The translations under genes were made by a program, and so were the position numbers. Positions 12,431 to 26,877 of a stretch of 64,000 nt of DNA are shown here, one piece after another (the stretch's first letter is position 1; every line of letters starts with the position of its first letter). A model generated the notes under the pieces. It was not told where the DNA came from. It did no database searches and saw only the letters and a list, made by a program, of their open reading frames with translations. The stretch comes from Auanema rhodensis (lineage: Eukaryota; Nematoda; Chromadorea; Rhabditida; Rhabditidae): contig CAXKVF010000084.1 in the NCBI GenBank assembly GCA_964057225.1, positions 124,001 through 188,000 on the forward strand, given 5' to 3'.

Positions 12431-14542
12431 TCAATAAAAATTTGTTTTTAGACTAATATGGACATGGGGAATCTAATTTTGAAAACCGCATCTCTTTATC
12501 TTTCACGTGAAGGGAGTTACATACCAAGTGCACATCACGTGTACATTTAATTAGCATAAATTAAAGTTCACGTAAATTTCAAAGTCATGGTTACCATGAA
12601 CCAATATCAATAAAAATTTGTTTTTAGACTAATATGGACATGGGGAATCTAATTTTGAAAACCGCATCTCTTTATCTTTCACGTGAAGCGAGTTACATAC
12701 CAAGTGCACATCACGTGTACATTTAATTAGCATAAATTAAAGTTCACGTAAATTTCAAAGTCATGGTTACCATGAACCAATATCAATACAAATTTGTTTT
12801 TAGACTAATATGGACATGGGGAATCTAATTTTGAAAACCGCATCTCTTTATCTTTCACGTGAAGCGAGTTACATACCAAGTACACATTACGTGTACATTT
12901 AATTAGCATAAATTAAAGTTCACGTAAAATTCAAAGTCATGGTTACCATGCACCAATATCAATAAAAATTCGTTTTTAGACTAATATGGACATGGGGATT
13001 CTAATTTTGAAAACCGCATCTCTTTATCTTTCACGTGAAGCGAGTTACATACCAAGTGCACATCACGTGTACATTTAATTAGCATAAATTAAAGTTCACG
13101 TAAATTTCAAAGTCATGGTTACCATGCACCAATATCAATAAAAATTTGTTTTTAGACTAATATGGACATGGGGAATCTAATTTTGAAAACCGCATCTCTT
13201 TATCTTTCACGTGAAGGGAGTTACATACCAAGTGCACATCACGTGTACATTTAATTAGCATAAATTAAAGTTCACGTAAATTTCAAAGTCATGGTTACCA
13301 TGAACCAATATCAATAAAAATTTGTTTTTAGACTAATATGGACATGGGGAATCTAATTTTGAAAACCGCATCTCTTTATCTTTCACGTGAAGCGAGTTAC
13401 ATACCAAGTGCACATCACGTGTACATTTAATTAGCATAAATTAAAGTTCACGTAAATTTCAAAGTCATGGTTACCATGAACCAATATCAATAAAAATTTG
13501 TTTTTAGACTAATATGGACATGGGGAATCTAATTTTGAAAACCGCATCTCTTTATCTTTCACGTGAAGCGAGTTACATACCAAGTGCACATCACGTGTAC
13601 ATTTAATTAGCATAAATTAAAGTTCACGTAAATTTCAAAGTCATGGTTACCATGAAGCAATATCAATAAAAATTTGTTTTTAGACTAATATGGACATGGG
13701 GAATCTAATTTTGAAAACCGCATCTCTTTATCTTTCACGTGAAGCGAGTTACATACCAAGTGCACATCACGTGTACATTTAATTAGCATAAATTAAAGTT
13801 CACGTAAATTTCAAAGTCATGGTTACCATGAAGCAATATCAATAAAAATTTGTTTTTAGACTAATATGGACATGGGGAATCTAATTTTGAAAACCGCATC
13901 TCTTTATCTTTCACGTGAAGGGAGTTACATACCAAGTGCACATCACGTGTACATTTAATTAGCATAAATTAAAGTTCACGTAAATTTCAAAGTCATGGTT
14001 ACCATGAACCAATATCAATAAAAATTTGTTTTTAGACTAATATGGACATGGGGAATCTAATTTTGAAAACCGCATCTCTTTATCTTTCACGTGAAGCGAG
14101 TTACATACCAAGTGCACATCACGTGTACATTTAATTAGCATAAATTAAAGTTCACGTAAATTTCAAAGTCATGGTTACCATGAACCAATATCAATACAAA
14201 TTTGTTTTTAGACTAATATGGACATGGGGAATCTAATTTTGAAAACCGCATCTCTTTATCTTTCACGTGAAGCGAGTTACATACCAAGTACACATTACGT
14301 GTACATTTAATTAGCATAAATTAAAGTTCACGTAAAATTCAAAGTCATGGTTACCATGCACCAATATCAATAAAAATTCGTTTTTAGACTAATATGGACA
14401 TGGGGATTCTAATTTTGAAAACCGCATCTCTTTATCTTTCACGTGAAGCGAGTTACATACCAAGTGCACATCACGTGTACATTTAATTAGCATAAATTAA
14501 AGTTCACGTAAATTTCAAAGTCATGGTTACCATGCACCAATA
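12431..14542. repeat. 8-mer (1408-bp) spaced duplication
   Basis: The four-monomer block starting at 12431 (AAG with C83G; AAC; A7C with G100A, C106T and T147A; CAC with T13C and A41T) recurs at 13839, 1408 bp on. The rare G100A (AAGTACACATT) is shared by 12783 and 14191. The monomer at 13135 has a CAC junction but C83G, a combination otherwise tied to AAG, so it looks chimeric and probably marks an exchange junction. Confidence 0.85.
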
Positions 14543-17500
14543 TCAATGAAAATTTGTTTTTAGACTAATATGGACATGGGGAATCTAATTTTGAAAACCG
14601 CATCTCTTCATCTTTCACGTGAAGCGAGTTACATACCAAGTGCACATCACGTGTACATTTAATTAGCATAAATTAAAGTTCACGTAAATTTCAAAGTCAT
14701 GGTTACCATGCACCAATATCAATAAAAATTCGTTTTTAGACTAATATGGACATGGGGAATCTAATTTTGAAAACCGCATCTCTTTATCTTTCACGTGAAG
14801 CGAGTTACATACCAAGTGCACATCACGTGTACATTTAATTAGCATAAATTAAAGTTCACGTAAATTTCAAAGTCATGGTTACCATGAACCAATATCAATA
14901 CAAATTTGTTTTTAGACTAATATGGACATGGGGAATCTAATTTTGAAAACCGCATCTCTTTATCTTTCACGTGAAGCGAGTTACATACCAAGTGCACATT
15001 ACGTGTACATTTAATTAGCATAAATTAAAGTTCACGTAAAATTCAAAGTCATGGTTACCATGCACCAATATCAATAAAAATTTGTTTTTAGACTAATATG
15101 GACATGGGGAATCTAATTTTGAAAACCGCATCTCTTTATCTTTCACGTGAAGCGAGTTACATACCAAGTGCACATCACGTGTACATTTAATTAGCATAAA
15201 TTAAAGTTCACGTAAATTTCAAAGTCATGGTTACCATGCACCAATATCAATAAAAATTTGTTTGTAGACTAATATGGACATGGGGAATCTAATTTTGAAA
15301 ACCGCATCTCTTTATCTTTCACGTGAAGCGAGTTACATACCAAGTGCACATCACGTGTACATTTAATTAGCATAAATTAAAGTTCACGTAAATTTCAAAG
15401 TCATGGTTACCATGAACCAATATCAATACAAATTTGTTTTTAGACTAATATGGACATGGGGAATCTAATTTTGAAAACCGCATCTCTTTATCTTTCACGT
15501 GAAGCGAGTTACATACCAAGTGCACATTACGTGTACATTTAATTAGCATAAATTAAAGTTCACGTAAAATTCAAAGTCATGGTTACCATGCACCAATATC
15601 AATAAAAATTTGTTTTTAGACTAATATGGACATGGGGAATCTAATTTTGAAAACCGCATCTCTTTATCTTTCACGTGAAGCGAGTTACATACCAAGTGCA
15701 CATCACGTGTACATTTAATTAGCATAAATTAAAGTTCACGTAAATTTCAAAGTCATGGTTACCATGCACCAATATCAATAAAAATTTGTTTTTAGACTAA
15801 TATGGACATGGGGAATCTAATTTCGAAAACCGCATCTCTTTATCTTTCACGTGAAGCGAGTTACATACCAAGTGCACATCACGTGTACATTTAATTAGCA
15901 TAAATTAAAGTTCACGTAAATTTCAAAGTCATGGTTACCATGAACCAATATCAATACAAATTTGTTTTTAGACTAATATGGACATGGGGAATCTAATTTT
16001 GAAAACCGCATCTCTTTATCTTTCACGTGAAGCGAGTTACATACCAAGTGCACATTACGTGTACATTTAATTAGCATAAATTAAAGTTCACGTAAATTTC
16101 AAAGTCATGGTTACCATGCACCAATATCAATAAAAATTTGTTTTTAGACTAATATGGACATGGGGAATCTAATTTTGAAAACCGCATCTCTTTATCTTTC
16201 ACGTGAAGCGAGTTACATACCAAGTGCACATCACGTGTACATTTAATTAGCATAAATTAAAGTTCACGTAAATTTCAAAGTCATGGTTACCATGAAGCAA
16301 TATCAATAAAAATTTGTTTTTAGACTAATATGGACATGGGGAATCTAATTTTGAAAACCGCATCTCTTTATCTTTCACGTGAAGGGAGTTACATACCAAG
16401 TGCACATCACGTGTACATTTAATTAGCATAAATTAAAGTTCACGTAAATTTCAAAGTCATGGTTACCATGAACCAATATCAATAAAAATTTGTTTTTAGA
16501 CTAATATGGACATGGGGAATCTAATTTTGAAAACCGCATCTCTTTATCTTTCACGTGAAGCGAGTTACATACCAAGTGCACATCACGTGTACATTTAATT
16601 AGCATAAATTAAAGTTCACGTAAAATTCAAAGTCATGGTTACCATGCACCAATATCAATAAAAATTCGTTTTTAGACTAATATGGACATGGGGATTCTAA
16701 TTTTGAAAACCGCATCTCTTTATCTTTCACGTGAAGCGAGTTACATACCAAGTGCACATCACGTGTACATTTAATTAGCATAAATTAAAGTTCACGTAAA
16801 TTTCAAAGTCATGGTTACCATGCACCAATATCAATGAAAATTTGTTTTTAGACTAATATGGACATGGGGAATCTAATTTTGAAAACCGCATCTCTTCATC
16901 TTTCACGTGAAGCGAGTTACATACCAAGTGCACATCACGTGTACATTTAATTAGCATAAATTAAAGTTCACGTAAATTTCAAAGTCATGGTTACCATGAA
17001 CCAATATCAATAAAAATTTGTTTTTAGACTAATATGGACATGGGGAATCTAATTTTGAAAACCGCATCTCTTTATCTTTCACGTGAAGCGAGTTACATAC
17101 CAAGTGCACATCACGTGTACATTTAATTAGCATAAATTAAAGTTCACGTAAATTTCAAAGTCATGGTTACCATGAACCAATATCAATACAAATTTGTTTT
17201 TAGACTAATATGGACATGGGGAATCTAATTTTGAAAACCGCATCTCTTTACCTTTCACGTGAAGCGAGTTACATACCAAGTGCACATTACGTGTACATTT
17301 AATTAGCATAAATTAAAGTTCACGTAAAATTCAAAGTCATGGTTACCATGCACCAATATCAATAAAAATTTGTTTTTAGACTAATATGGACATGGGGAAT
17401 CTAATTTTGAAAACCGCATCTCTTTATCTTTCACGTGAAGCGAGTTACATACCAAGTGCACATCACGTGTACATTTAATTAGCATAAATTAAAGTTCACG

Positions 17501-18942
17501 TAAATTTCAAAGTCATGGTTACCATGCACCAATATCAATAAAAATTTGTTTGTAGACTAATATGGACATGGGGAATCTAATTTTGAAAACCGCATCTCTT
17601 TATCTTTCACGTGAAGCGAGTTACATACCAAGTGCACATCACGTGTACATTTAATTAGCATAAATTAAAGTTCACGTAAATTTCAAAGTCATGGTTACCA
17701 TGAACCAATATCAATACAAATTTGTTTTTAGACTAATATGGACATGGGGAATCTAATTTTGAAAACCGCATCTCTTTATCTTTCACGTGAAGCGAGTTAC
17801 ATACCAAGTGCACATTACGTGTACATTTAATTAGCATAAATTAAAGTTCACGTAAAATTCAAAGTCATGGTTACCATGCACCAATATCAATAAAAATTTG
17901 TTTTTAGACTAATATGGACATGGGGAATCTAATTTTGAAAACCGCATCTCTTTATCTTTCACGTGAAGCGAGTTACATACCAAGTGCACATCACGTGTAC
18001 ATTTAATTAGCATAAATTAAAGTTCACGTAAATTTCAAAGTCATGGTTACCATGCACCAATATCAATAAAAATTTGTTTTTAGACTAATATGGACATGGG
18101 GAATCTAATTTTGAAAACCGCATCTCTTTATCTTTCACGTGAAGCGAGTTACATACCAAGTGCACATCACGTGTACATTTAATTAGCATAAATTAAAGTT
18201 CACGTAAATTTCAAAGTCATGGTTACCATGAACCAATATCAATACAAATTTGTTTTTAGACTAATATGGACATGGGGAATCTAATTTTGAAAACCGCATC
18301 TCTTTATCTTTCACGTGAAGCGAGTTACATACCAAGTGCACATCACGTGTACATTTAATTAGCATAAATTAAAGTTCACGTAAATTTCAAAGTCATGGTT
18401 ACCATGAACCAATATCAATACAAATTTGTTTTTAGACTAATATGGACATGGGGAATCTAATTTTGAAAACCGCATCTCTTTATCTTTCACGTGAAGCGAG
18501 TTACATACCAAGTGCACATTACGTGTACATTTAATTAGCATAAATTAAAGTTCACGTAAATTTCAAAGTCATGGTTACCATGAACCAATATCAATACAAA
18601 TTTGTTTTTAGACTAATATGGACATGGGGAATCTAATTTTGAAAACCGCATCTCTTTATCTTTCACGTGAAGCGAGTTACATACCAAGTGCACATTACGT
18701 GTACATTTAATTAGCATAAATTAAAGTTCACGTAAAATTCAAAGTCATGGTTACCATGCACCAATATCAATAAAAATTTGTTTTTAGACTAATATGGACA
18801 TGGGGAATCTAATTTTGAAAACCGCATCTCTTTATCTTTCACGTGAAGCGAGTTACATACCAAGTGCACATCACGTGTACATTTAATTAGCATAAATTAA
18901 AGTTCACGTAAATTTCAAAGTCATGGTTACCATGCACCAATA
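14367..18942. repeat. 13-mer (2288-bp) imperfect tandem duplication
   Basis: Landmarks 2288 bp apart: T13C+A41T at 14367 and 16655; TCAATG plus T67C at 14543 and 16831; T18G (TTTGTAG) at 15247 and 17535; A7C/C106T/T147A units at 14895 and 17183. The copies are not perfect: 14719 is CAC with T13C, whereas 17007 is plain AAC. A third T18G copy at 18943 is 1408 bp after the second, so an 8-mer register overlaps. Within the block a trimer (A7C-type, CAC, CAC; 528 bp) is evident. Confidence 0.8.
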
Positions 18943-21230
18943 TCAATAAAAATTTGTTTGTAGACTAATATGGACATGGGGAATCTAATTTTGAAAACCG
19001 CATCTCTTTATCTTTCACGTGAAGCGAGTTACATACCAAGTGCACATCACGTGTACATTTAATTAGCATAAATTAAAGTTCACGTAAATTTCAAAGTCAT
19101 GGTTACCATGAACCAATATCAATACAAATTTGTTTTTAGACTAATATGGACATGGGGAATCTAATTTTGAAAACCGCATCTCTTTATCTTTCACGTGAAG
19201 CGAGTTACATACCAAGTGCACATTACGTGTACATTTAATTAGCATAAATTAAAGTTCACGTAAAATTCAAAGTCATGGTTACCATGCACCAATATCAATA
19301 AAAATTTGTTTTTAGACTAATATGGACATGGGGAATCTAATTTTGAAAACCGCATCTCTTTATCTTTCACGTGAAGCGAGTTACATACCAAGTGCACATC
19401 ACGTGTACATTTAATTAGCATAAATTAAAGTTCACGTAAATTTCAAAGTCATGGTTACCATGCACCAATATCAATAAAAATTTGTTTTTAGACTAATATG
19501 GACATGGGGAATCTAATTTTGAAAACCGCTTCTCTTTATCTTTCACGTGAAGCGAGTTACATACCAAGTGCACATCACGTGTACATTTAATTAGCATAAA
19601 TTAAAGTTCACGTAAATTTCAAAGTCATGGTTACCATGAACCAATATCAATACAAATTTGTTTTTAGACTAATATGGACATGGGGAATCTAATTTTGAAA
19701 ACCGCATCTCTTTATCTTTCACGTGAAGCGAGTTACATACCAAGTGCACATTACGTGTACATTTAATTAGCATAAATTAAAGTTCACGTAAAATTCAAAG
19801 TCATGGTTACCATGCACCAATATCAATAAAAATTTGTTTTTAGACTAATATGGACATGGGGAATCTAATTTTGAAAACCGCATCTCTTTATCTTTCACGT
19901 GAAGCGAGTTACATACCAAGTGCACATCACGTGTACATTTAATTAGCATAAATTAAAGTTCACGTAAATTTCAAAGTCATGGTTACCATGAACCAATATC
20001 AATACAAATTTGTTTTTAGACTAATATGGACATGGGGAATCTAATTTTGAAAACCGCATCTCTTTATCTTTCACGTGAAGCGAGTTACATACCAAGTGCA
20101 CATTACGTGTACATTTAATTAGCATAAATTAAAGTTCACGTAAAATTCAAAGTCATGGTTACCATGCACCAATATCAATAAAAATTTGTTTTTAGACTAA
20201 TATGGACATGGGGAATCTAATTTTGAAAACCGCATCTCTTTATCTTTCACGTGAAGCGAGTTACATACCAAGTGCACATCACGTGTACATTTAATTAGCA
20301 TAAATTAAAGTTCACGTAAATTTCAAAGTCATGGTTACCATGCACCAATATCAATAAAAATTTGTTTTTAGACTAATATGGACATGGGGAATCTAATTTT
20401 GAAAACCGCTTCTCTTTATCTTTCACGTGAAGCGAGTTACATACCAAGTGCACATCACGTGTACATTTAATTAGCATAAATTAAAGTTCACGTAAATTTC
20501 AAAGTCATGGTTACCATGAACCAATATCAATACAAATTTGTTTTTAGACTAATATGGACATGGGGAATCTAATTTTGAAAACCGCATCTCTTTATCTTTC
20601 ACGTGAAGCGAGTTACATACCAAGTGCACATTACGTGTACATTTAATTAGCATAAATTAAAGTTCACGTAAAATTCAAAGTCATGGTTACCATGCACCAA
20701 TATCAATAAAAATTTGTTTTTAGACTAATATGGACATGGGGAATCTAATTTTGAAAACCGCATCTCTTTATCTTTCACGTGAAGCGAGTTACATACCAAG
20801 TGCACATCACGTGTACATTTAATTAGCATAAATTAAAGTTCACGTAAATTTCAAAGTCATGGTTACCATGAACCAATATCAATACAAATTTGTTTTTAGA
20901 CTAATATGGACATGGGGAATCTAATTTTGAAAACCGCATCTCTTTATCTTTCACGTGAAGCGAGTTACATACCAAGTGCACATTACGTGTACATTTAATT
21001 AGCATAAATTAAAGTTCACGTAAAATTCAAAGTCATGGTTACCATGCACCAATATCAATAAAAATTTGTTTTTAGACTAATATGGACATGGGGAATCTAA
21101 TTTTGAAAACCGCATCTCTTTATCTTTCACGTGAAGCGAGTTACATACCAAGTGCACATCACGTGTACATTTAATTAGCATAAATTAAAGTTCACGTAAA
21201 TTTCAAAGTCATGGTTACCATGCACCAATA
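18943..21230. repeat. 5-mer (880-bp) HOR marked by A60T
   Basis: The rare A60T monomer (CCGCTTCTC) occurs at 19471 and 20351, 880 bp apart, in the same order of neighbours: A7C-type, CAC, CAC with A60T, A7C-type, CAC. The unit reads as a trimer plus a dimer. C106T and T147A stay on A7C-type units. No length changes are present. Confidence 0.85.
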
Positions 21231-22990
21231 TCAATAAAAATTTGTTTTTAGACTAATATGGACATGGGGAATCTAATTTTGAAAACCGCATCTCTTTATC
21301 TTTCACGTGAAGCGAGTTACATACCAAGTGCACATCACGTGTACATTCAATTAGCATAAATTAAAGTTCACGTAAATTTCAAAGTCATGGTTACCATGAA
21401 CCAATATCAATACGAATTTGTTTTTAGACTAATATGGACATGGGGAATCTAATTTTGAAAACCGCATCTCTTTATCTTTCACGTGAAGCGAGTTACATAC
21501 CAAGTGCACATTACGTGTACATTTAATTAGCATAAATTAAAGTTCACGTAAAATTCAAAGTCATGGTTACCATGCACCAATATCAATAAAAATTTGTTTT
21601 TAGACTAATATGGACATGGGGAATCTAATTTTGAAAACCGCATCTCTTTATCTTTCACGTGAAGCGAGTTACATACCAAGTGCACATCACGTGTACATTT
21701 AATTAGCATAAATTAAAGTTCACGTAAATTTCAAAGTCATGGTTACCATGCACCAATATCAATAAAAATTTGTTTTTAGACTAATATGGACATGGGGAAT
21801 CTAATTTTGAAAACCGCATCTCTTTATCTTTCACGTGAAGCGAGTTACATACCAAGTGCACATCACGTGTACATTTAATTAGCATAAATTAAAGTTCACG
21901 TAAATTTCAAAGTCATGGTTACCATGAACCAATATCAATACAAATTTGTTTTTAGACTAATATGGACATGGGGAATCTAATTTTGAAAACCGCATCTCTT
22001 TATCTTTCACGTGAAGCGAGTTACATACCAAGTGCACATTACGTGTACATTTAATTAGCATAAATTAAAGTTCACGTAAAATTCAAAGTCATGGTTACCA
22101 TGCACCAATATCAATAAAAATTTGTTTTTAGACTAATATGGACATGGGGAATCTAATTTTGAAAACCGCATCTCTTTATCTTTCACGTGAAGCGAGTTAC
22201 ATACCAAGTGCACATCACGTGTACATTTAATTAGCATAAATTAAAGTTCACGTAAATTTCAAAGTCATGGTTACCATGAACCAATATCAATACGAATTTG
22301 TTTTTAGACTAATATGGACATGGGGAATCTAATTTTGAAAACCGCATCTCTTTATCTTTCACGTGAAGCGAGTTACATACCAAGTGCACATTACGTGTAC
22401 ATTTAATTAGCATAAATTAAAGTTCACGTAAAATTCAAAGTCATGGTTACCATGCACCAATATCAATAAAAATTTGTTTTTAGACTAATATGGACATGGG
22501 GAATCTAATTTTGAAAACCGCATCTCTTTATCTTTCACGTGAAGCGAGTTACATACCAAGTGCACATCACGTGTACATTTAATTAGCATAAATTAAAGTT
22601 CACGTAAATTTCAAAGTCATGGTTACCATGCACCAATATCAATAAAAATTTGTTTTTAGACTAATATGGACATGGGGAATCTAATTTTGAAAACCGCATC
22701 TCTTTATCTTTCACGTGAAGCGAGTTACATACCAAGTGCACATCACGTGTACATTTAATTAGCATAAATTAAAGTTCACGTAAATTTCAAAGTCATGGTT
22801 ACCATGAACCAATATCAATACAAATTTGTTTTTAGACTAATATGGACATGGGGAATCTAATTTTGAAAACCGCATCTCTTTATCTTTCACGTGAAGCGAG
22901 TTACATACCAAGTGCACATCACGTGTACATTTAATTAGCATAAATTAAAGTTCACGTAAATTTCAAAGTCATGGTTACCATGAACCAATA
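21231..22990. repeat. 5-mer (880-bp) HOR marked by TACGAA
   Basis: The double variant A7C plus A8G (TCAATACGAA) occurs only at 21407 and 22287, 880 bp apart, with CAC, CAC, A7C-type and CAC units following in the same order. It is in the same register as the preceding 5-mer, so the domain is probably one family with local turnover. Confidence 0.85.
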
Positions 22991-23694
22991 TCAATACAAA
23001 TTTGTTTTTAGACTAATATGGACATGGGGAATCTAATTTTGAAAACCGCATCTCTTTATCTTTCACGTGAAGCGAGTTACATACCAAGTGCACATCACGT
23101 GTACATTTAATTAGCATAAATTAAAGTTCACGTAAATTTCAAAGTCATGGTTACCATGCACCAATATCAATAAAAATTTGTTTTTAGACTAATATGGACA
23201 TGGGGAATCTAATTTTGAAAACCGCATCTCTTTATCTTTCACGTGAAGCGAGTTACATACCAAGTGCACATCACGTGTACATTTAATTAGCATAAATTAA
23301 AGTTCACGTAAATTTCAAAGTCATGGTTACCATGAAGCAATATCAATAAAAATTTGTTTTTAGACTAATATGGACATGGGGAATCTAATTTTGAAAACCG
23401 CATCTCTTTATCTTTCACGTGAAGCGAGTTACATACCAAGTGCACATCACGTGTACATTTAATTAGCATAAATTAAAGTTCACGTAAATTTCAAAGTCAT
23501 GGTTACCATGAACCAATATCAATACAAATTTGTTTTTAGACTAATATGGACATGGGGAATCTAATTTTGGAAACCGCATCTCTTTATCTTTCACGTGAAG
23601 CGAGTTACATACCAAGTGCACATCACGTGTACATTTAATTAGCATAAATTAAAGTTCACGTAAATTTCAAAGTCATGGTTACCATGCACCAATA
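22991..23694. repeat. transition monomers between A7C and A157G domains
   Basis: Four monomers (22991 A7C, 23167 CAC, 23343 AAG, 23519 A7C with A52G) separate the A7C/T147A domain from the A157G domain. The single AAG unit at 23343 is foreign to both flanks. Satellite only. Confidence 0.75.
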
Positions 23695-26686
23695 TCAATA
23701 AAAATTTGTTTTTAGACTAATATGGACATGGGGAATCTAATTTTGAAAACCGCATCTCTTTATCTTTCACGTGAAGCGAGTTACATACCAAGTGCACATT
23801 ACGTGTACATTTAATTAGCATAAATTAAAGTTCACGTAAATTTCAAAGTCGTGGTTACCATGCACCAATATCAATAAAAATTTGTTTTTAGACTAATATG
23901 GACATGGGGAATCTAATTTTGAAAACCGCATCTCTTTATCTTTCACGTGAAGCGAGTTACATACCAAGTGCACATCACGTGTACATTTAATTAGCATAAA
24001 TTAAAGTTCACGTAAATTTCAAAGTCGTGGTTACCATGCACCAATATCAATAAAAATTTGTTTTTAGACTAATATGGACATGGGGAATCTAATTTTAAAA
24101 ACCGCATCTCTTTATCTTTCACGTGAAGCGAGTTACATACCAAGTGCACATCACGTGTACATTTAATTAGCATAAATTAAAGTTCACGTAAATTTCAAAG
24201 TCATGGTTACCATGCACCAATATCAATACAAATTTGTTTTTAGACTAATATGGACATGGGGAATCTAATTTTGAAAACCGCATCTCTTTATCTTTCACGT
24301 GAAGCGAGTTACATACCAAGTGCACATCACGTGTACATTTAATTAGCATAAATTAAAGTTCACGTAAATTTCAAAGTCATGGTTACCATGCACCAATATC
24401 AATAAAAATTTGTTTTTAGACTAATATGGACATGGGGAATCTAATTTTGAAAACCGCATCTCTTTATCTTTCACGTGAAGCGAGTTACATACCAAGTGCA
24501 CATCACGTGTACATTTAATTAGCATAAATTAAAGTTCACGTAAATTTCAAAGTCATGGTTACCATGCACCAATATCAATACAAATTTGTTTTTAGACTAA
24601 TATGGACATGGGGAATCTAATTTTGAAAACCGCATCTCTTTATCTTTCACGTGAAGCGAGTTACATACCAAGTGCACATTACGTGTACATTTAATTAGCA
24701 TAAATTAAAGTTCACGTAAATTTCAAAGTCGTGGTTACCATGCACCAATATCAATAAAAATTTGTTTTTAGACTAATATGGACATGGGGAATCTAATTTT
24801 GAAAACCGCATCTCTTTATCTTTCACGTGAAGCGAGTTACATACCAAGTGCACATCACGTGTACATTTAATTAGCATAAATTAAAGTTCACGTAAATTTC
24901 AAAGTCGTGGTTACCATGCACCAATATCAATAAAAATTTGTTTTTAGACTAATATGGACATGGGGAATCTAATTTTGAAAACCGCATCTCTTTATCTTTC
25001 ACGTGAAGCGAGTTACATACCAAGTGCACATCACGTGTACATTTAATTAGCATAAATTAAAGTTCACGTAAATTTCAAAGTCGTGGTTACCATGCACCAA
25101 TATCAATAAAAATTCGTTTTTAGACTAATATGGACATGGGGAATCTAATTTTGAAAACCGCATCTCTTTATCTTTCACGTGAAGCGAGTTACATACCAAG
25201 TGCACATCACGTGTACATTTAATTAGCATAAATTAAAGTTCACGTAAAATTCAAAGTCATGGTTACCATGCACCAATATCAATAAAAATTTGTTTTTAGA
25301 CTAATATGGACATGGGGAATCTAATTTTGAAAACAGCATCTCTTTATCTTTCACGTGAAGCGAGTTACATACCAAGTGCACATCACGTGTACATTTAATT
25401 AGCATAAATTAAAGTTCACGTAAATTTCAAAGTCATGGTTACCATGAACCAATATCAATACAAATTTGTTTTTAGACTAATATGGACATGGGGAATCTAA
25501 TTTTGAAAACCGCATCTCTTTATCTTTCACGTGAAGCGAGTTACATACCAAGTGCACATCACGTGTACATTTAATTAGCATAAATTAAAGTTCACGTAAA
25601 TTTCAAAGTCATGGTTACCATGCACCAATATCAATAAAAATTTGTTTTTAGACTAATATGGACATGGGGAATCTAATTTTGAAAACCGCATCTCTTTATC
25701 TTTCACGTGAAGCGAGTTACATACCAAGTGCACATCACGTGTACATTTAATTAGCATAAATTAAAGTTCACGTAAATTTCAAAGTCGTGGTTACCATGCA
25801 CCAATATCAATAAAAATTTGTTTTTAGACTAATATGGACATGGGGAATCTAATTTTGAAAACCGCATCTCTTTATCTTTCACGTGAAGCGAGTTACATAC
25901 CAAGTGCACATCACGTGTACATTTAATTAGCATAAATTAAAGTTCATGTAAATTTCAAAGTCGTGGTTACCATGCACCAATATCAATAAAAATTCGTTTT
26001 TAGACTAATATGGACATGGGGAATCTAATTTTGAAAACCGCATCTCTTTATCTTTCACGTGAAGCGAGTTACATACCAAGTGCACATCACGTGTACATTT
26101 AATTAGCATAAATTAAAGTTCACGTAAAATTCAAAGTCATGGTTACCATGCACCAATATCAATAAAAATTTGTTTTTAGACTAATATGGACATGGGGAAT
26201 CTAATTTTGAAAACAGCATCTCTTTATCTTTCACGTGAAGCGAGTTACATACCAAGTGCACATCACGTGTACATTTAATTAGCATAAATTAAAGTTCACG
26301 TAAATTTCAAAGTCATGGTTACCATGAACCAATATCAATACAAATTTGTTTTTAGACTAATATGGACATGGGGAATCTAATTTTGAAAACCGCATCTCTT
26401 TATCTTTCACGTGAAGCGAGTTACATACCAAGTGCACATCACGTGTACATTTAATTAGCATAAATTAAAGTTCACGTAAATTTCAAAGTCATGGTTACCA
26501 TGCACCAATATCAATAAAAATTTGTTTTTAGACTAATATGGACATGGGGAATCTAATTTTGAAAACCGCATCTCTTTATCTTTCACGTGAAGCGAGTTAC
26601 ATACCAAGTGCACATCACGTGTACATTTAATTAGCATAAATTAAAGTTCACGTAAATTTCAAAGTCATGGTTACCATGAAGCAATA
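23695..26686. repeat. 5-mer (880-bp) HOR domain marked by A157G
   Basis: GTCGTGG (A157G) appears at 23848 and 24024, then 24728, 24904 and 25080, then 25784 and 25960, each series 880 bp after the last. C57A (AACAGC) monomers at 25279 and 26159, T13C/T147A monomers at 25103 and 25983, and C106T units at 23695 and 24575 keep the same register. About three partly degraded copies of a pentamer are therefore present. A157G breaks the CATGGTTACCATG dyad. Confidence 0.88.
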
Positions 26687-26797
26687 TCAATAAAAATTTG
26701 TTTTTAGACTAATATGGACATGGGGAATCTAATTTTGAAAACCGCATCTCTTTATCTTTCACGTGAAGCGAGTTACATACCAAGTGCACATCACGTG

Positions 26798-26827
26798 TAC
26801 ATTTAATTAGCATACATTTAATTAGCA
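26798..26827. repeat. 15-bp tandem duplication inside a monomer
   Basis: The 15-mer TACATTTAATTAGCA is present twice, making the monomer at 26687 191 bp long. It doubles the left arm of the AT-rich dyad. No second instance was seen, so it is young or was never amplified. Confidence 0.95.
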
Positions 26828-26877
26828 TAAATTAAAGTTCACGTAAATTTCAAAGTCATGGTTACCATGAAGCAATA

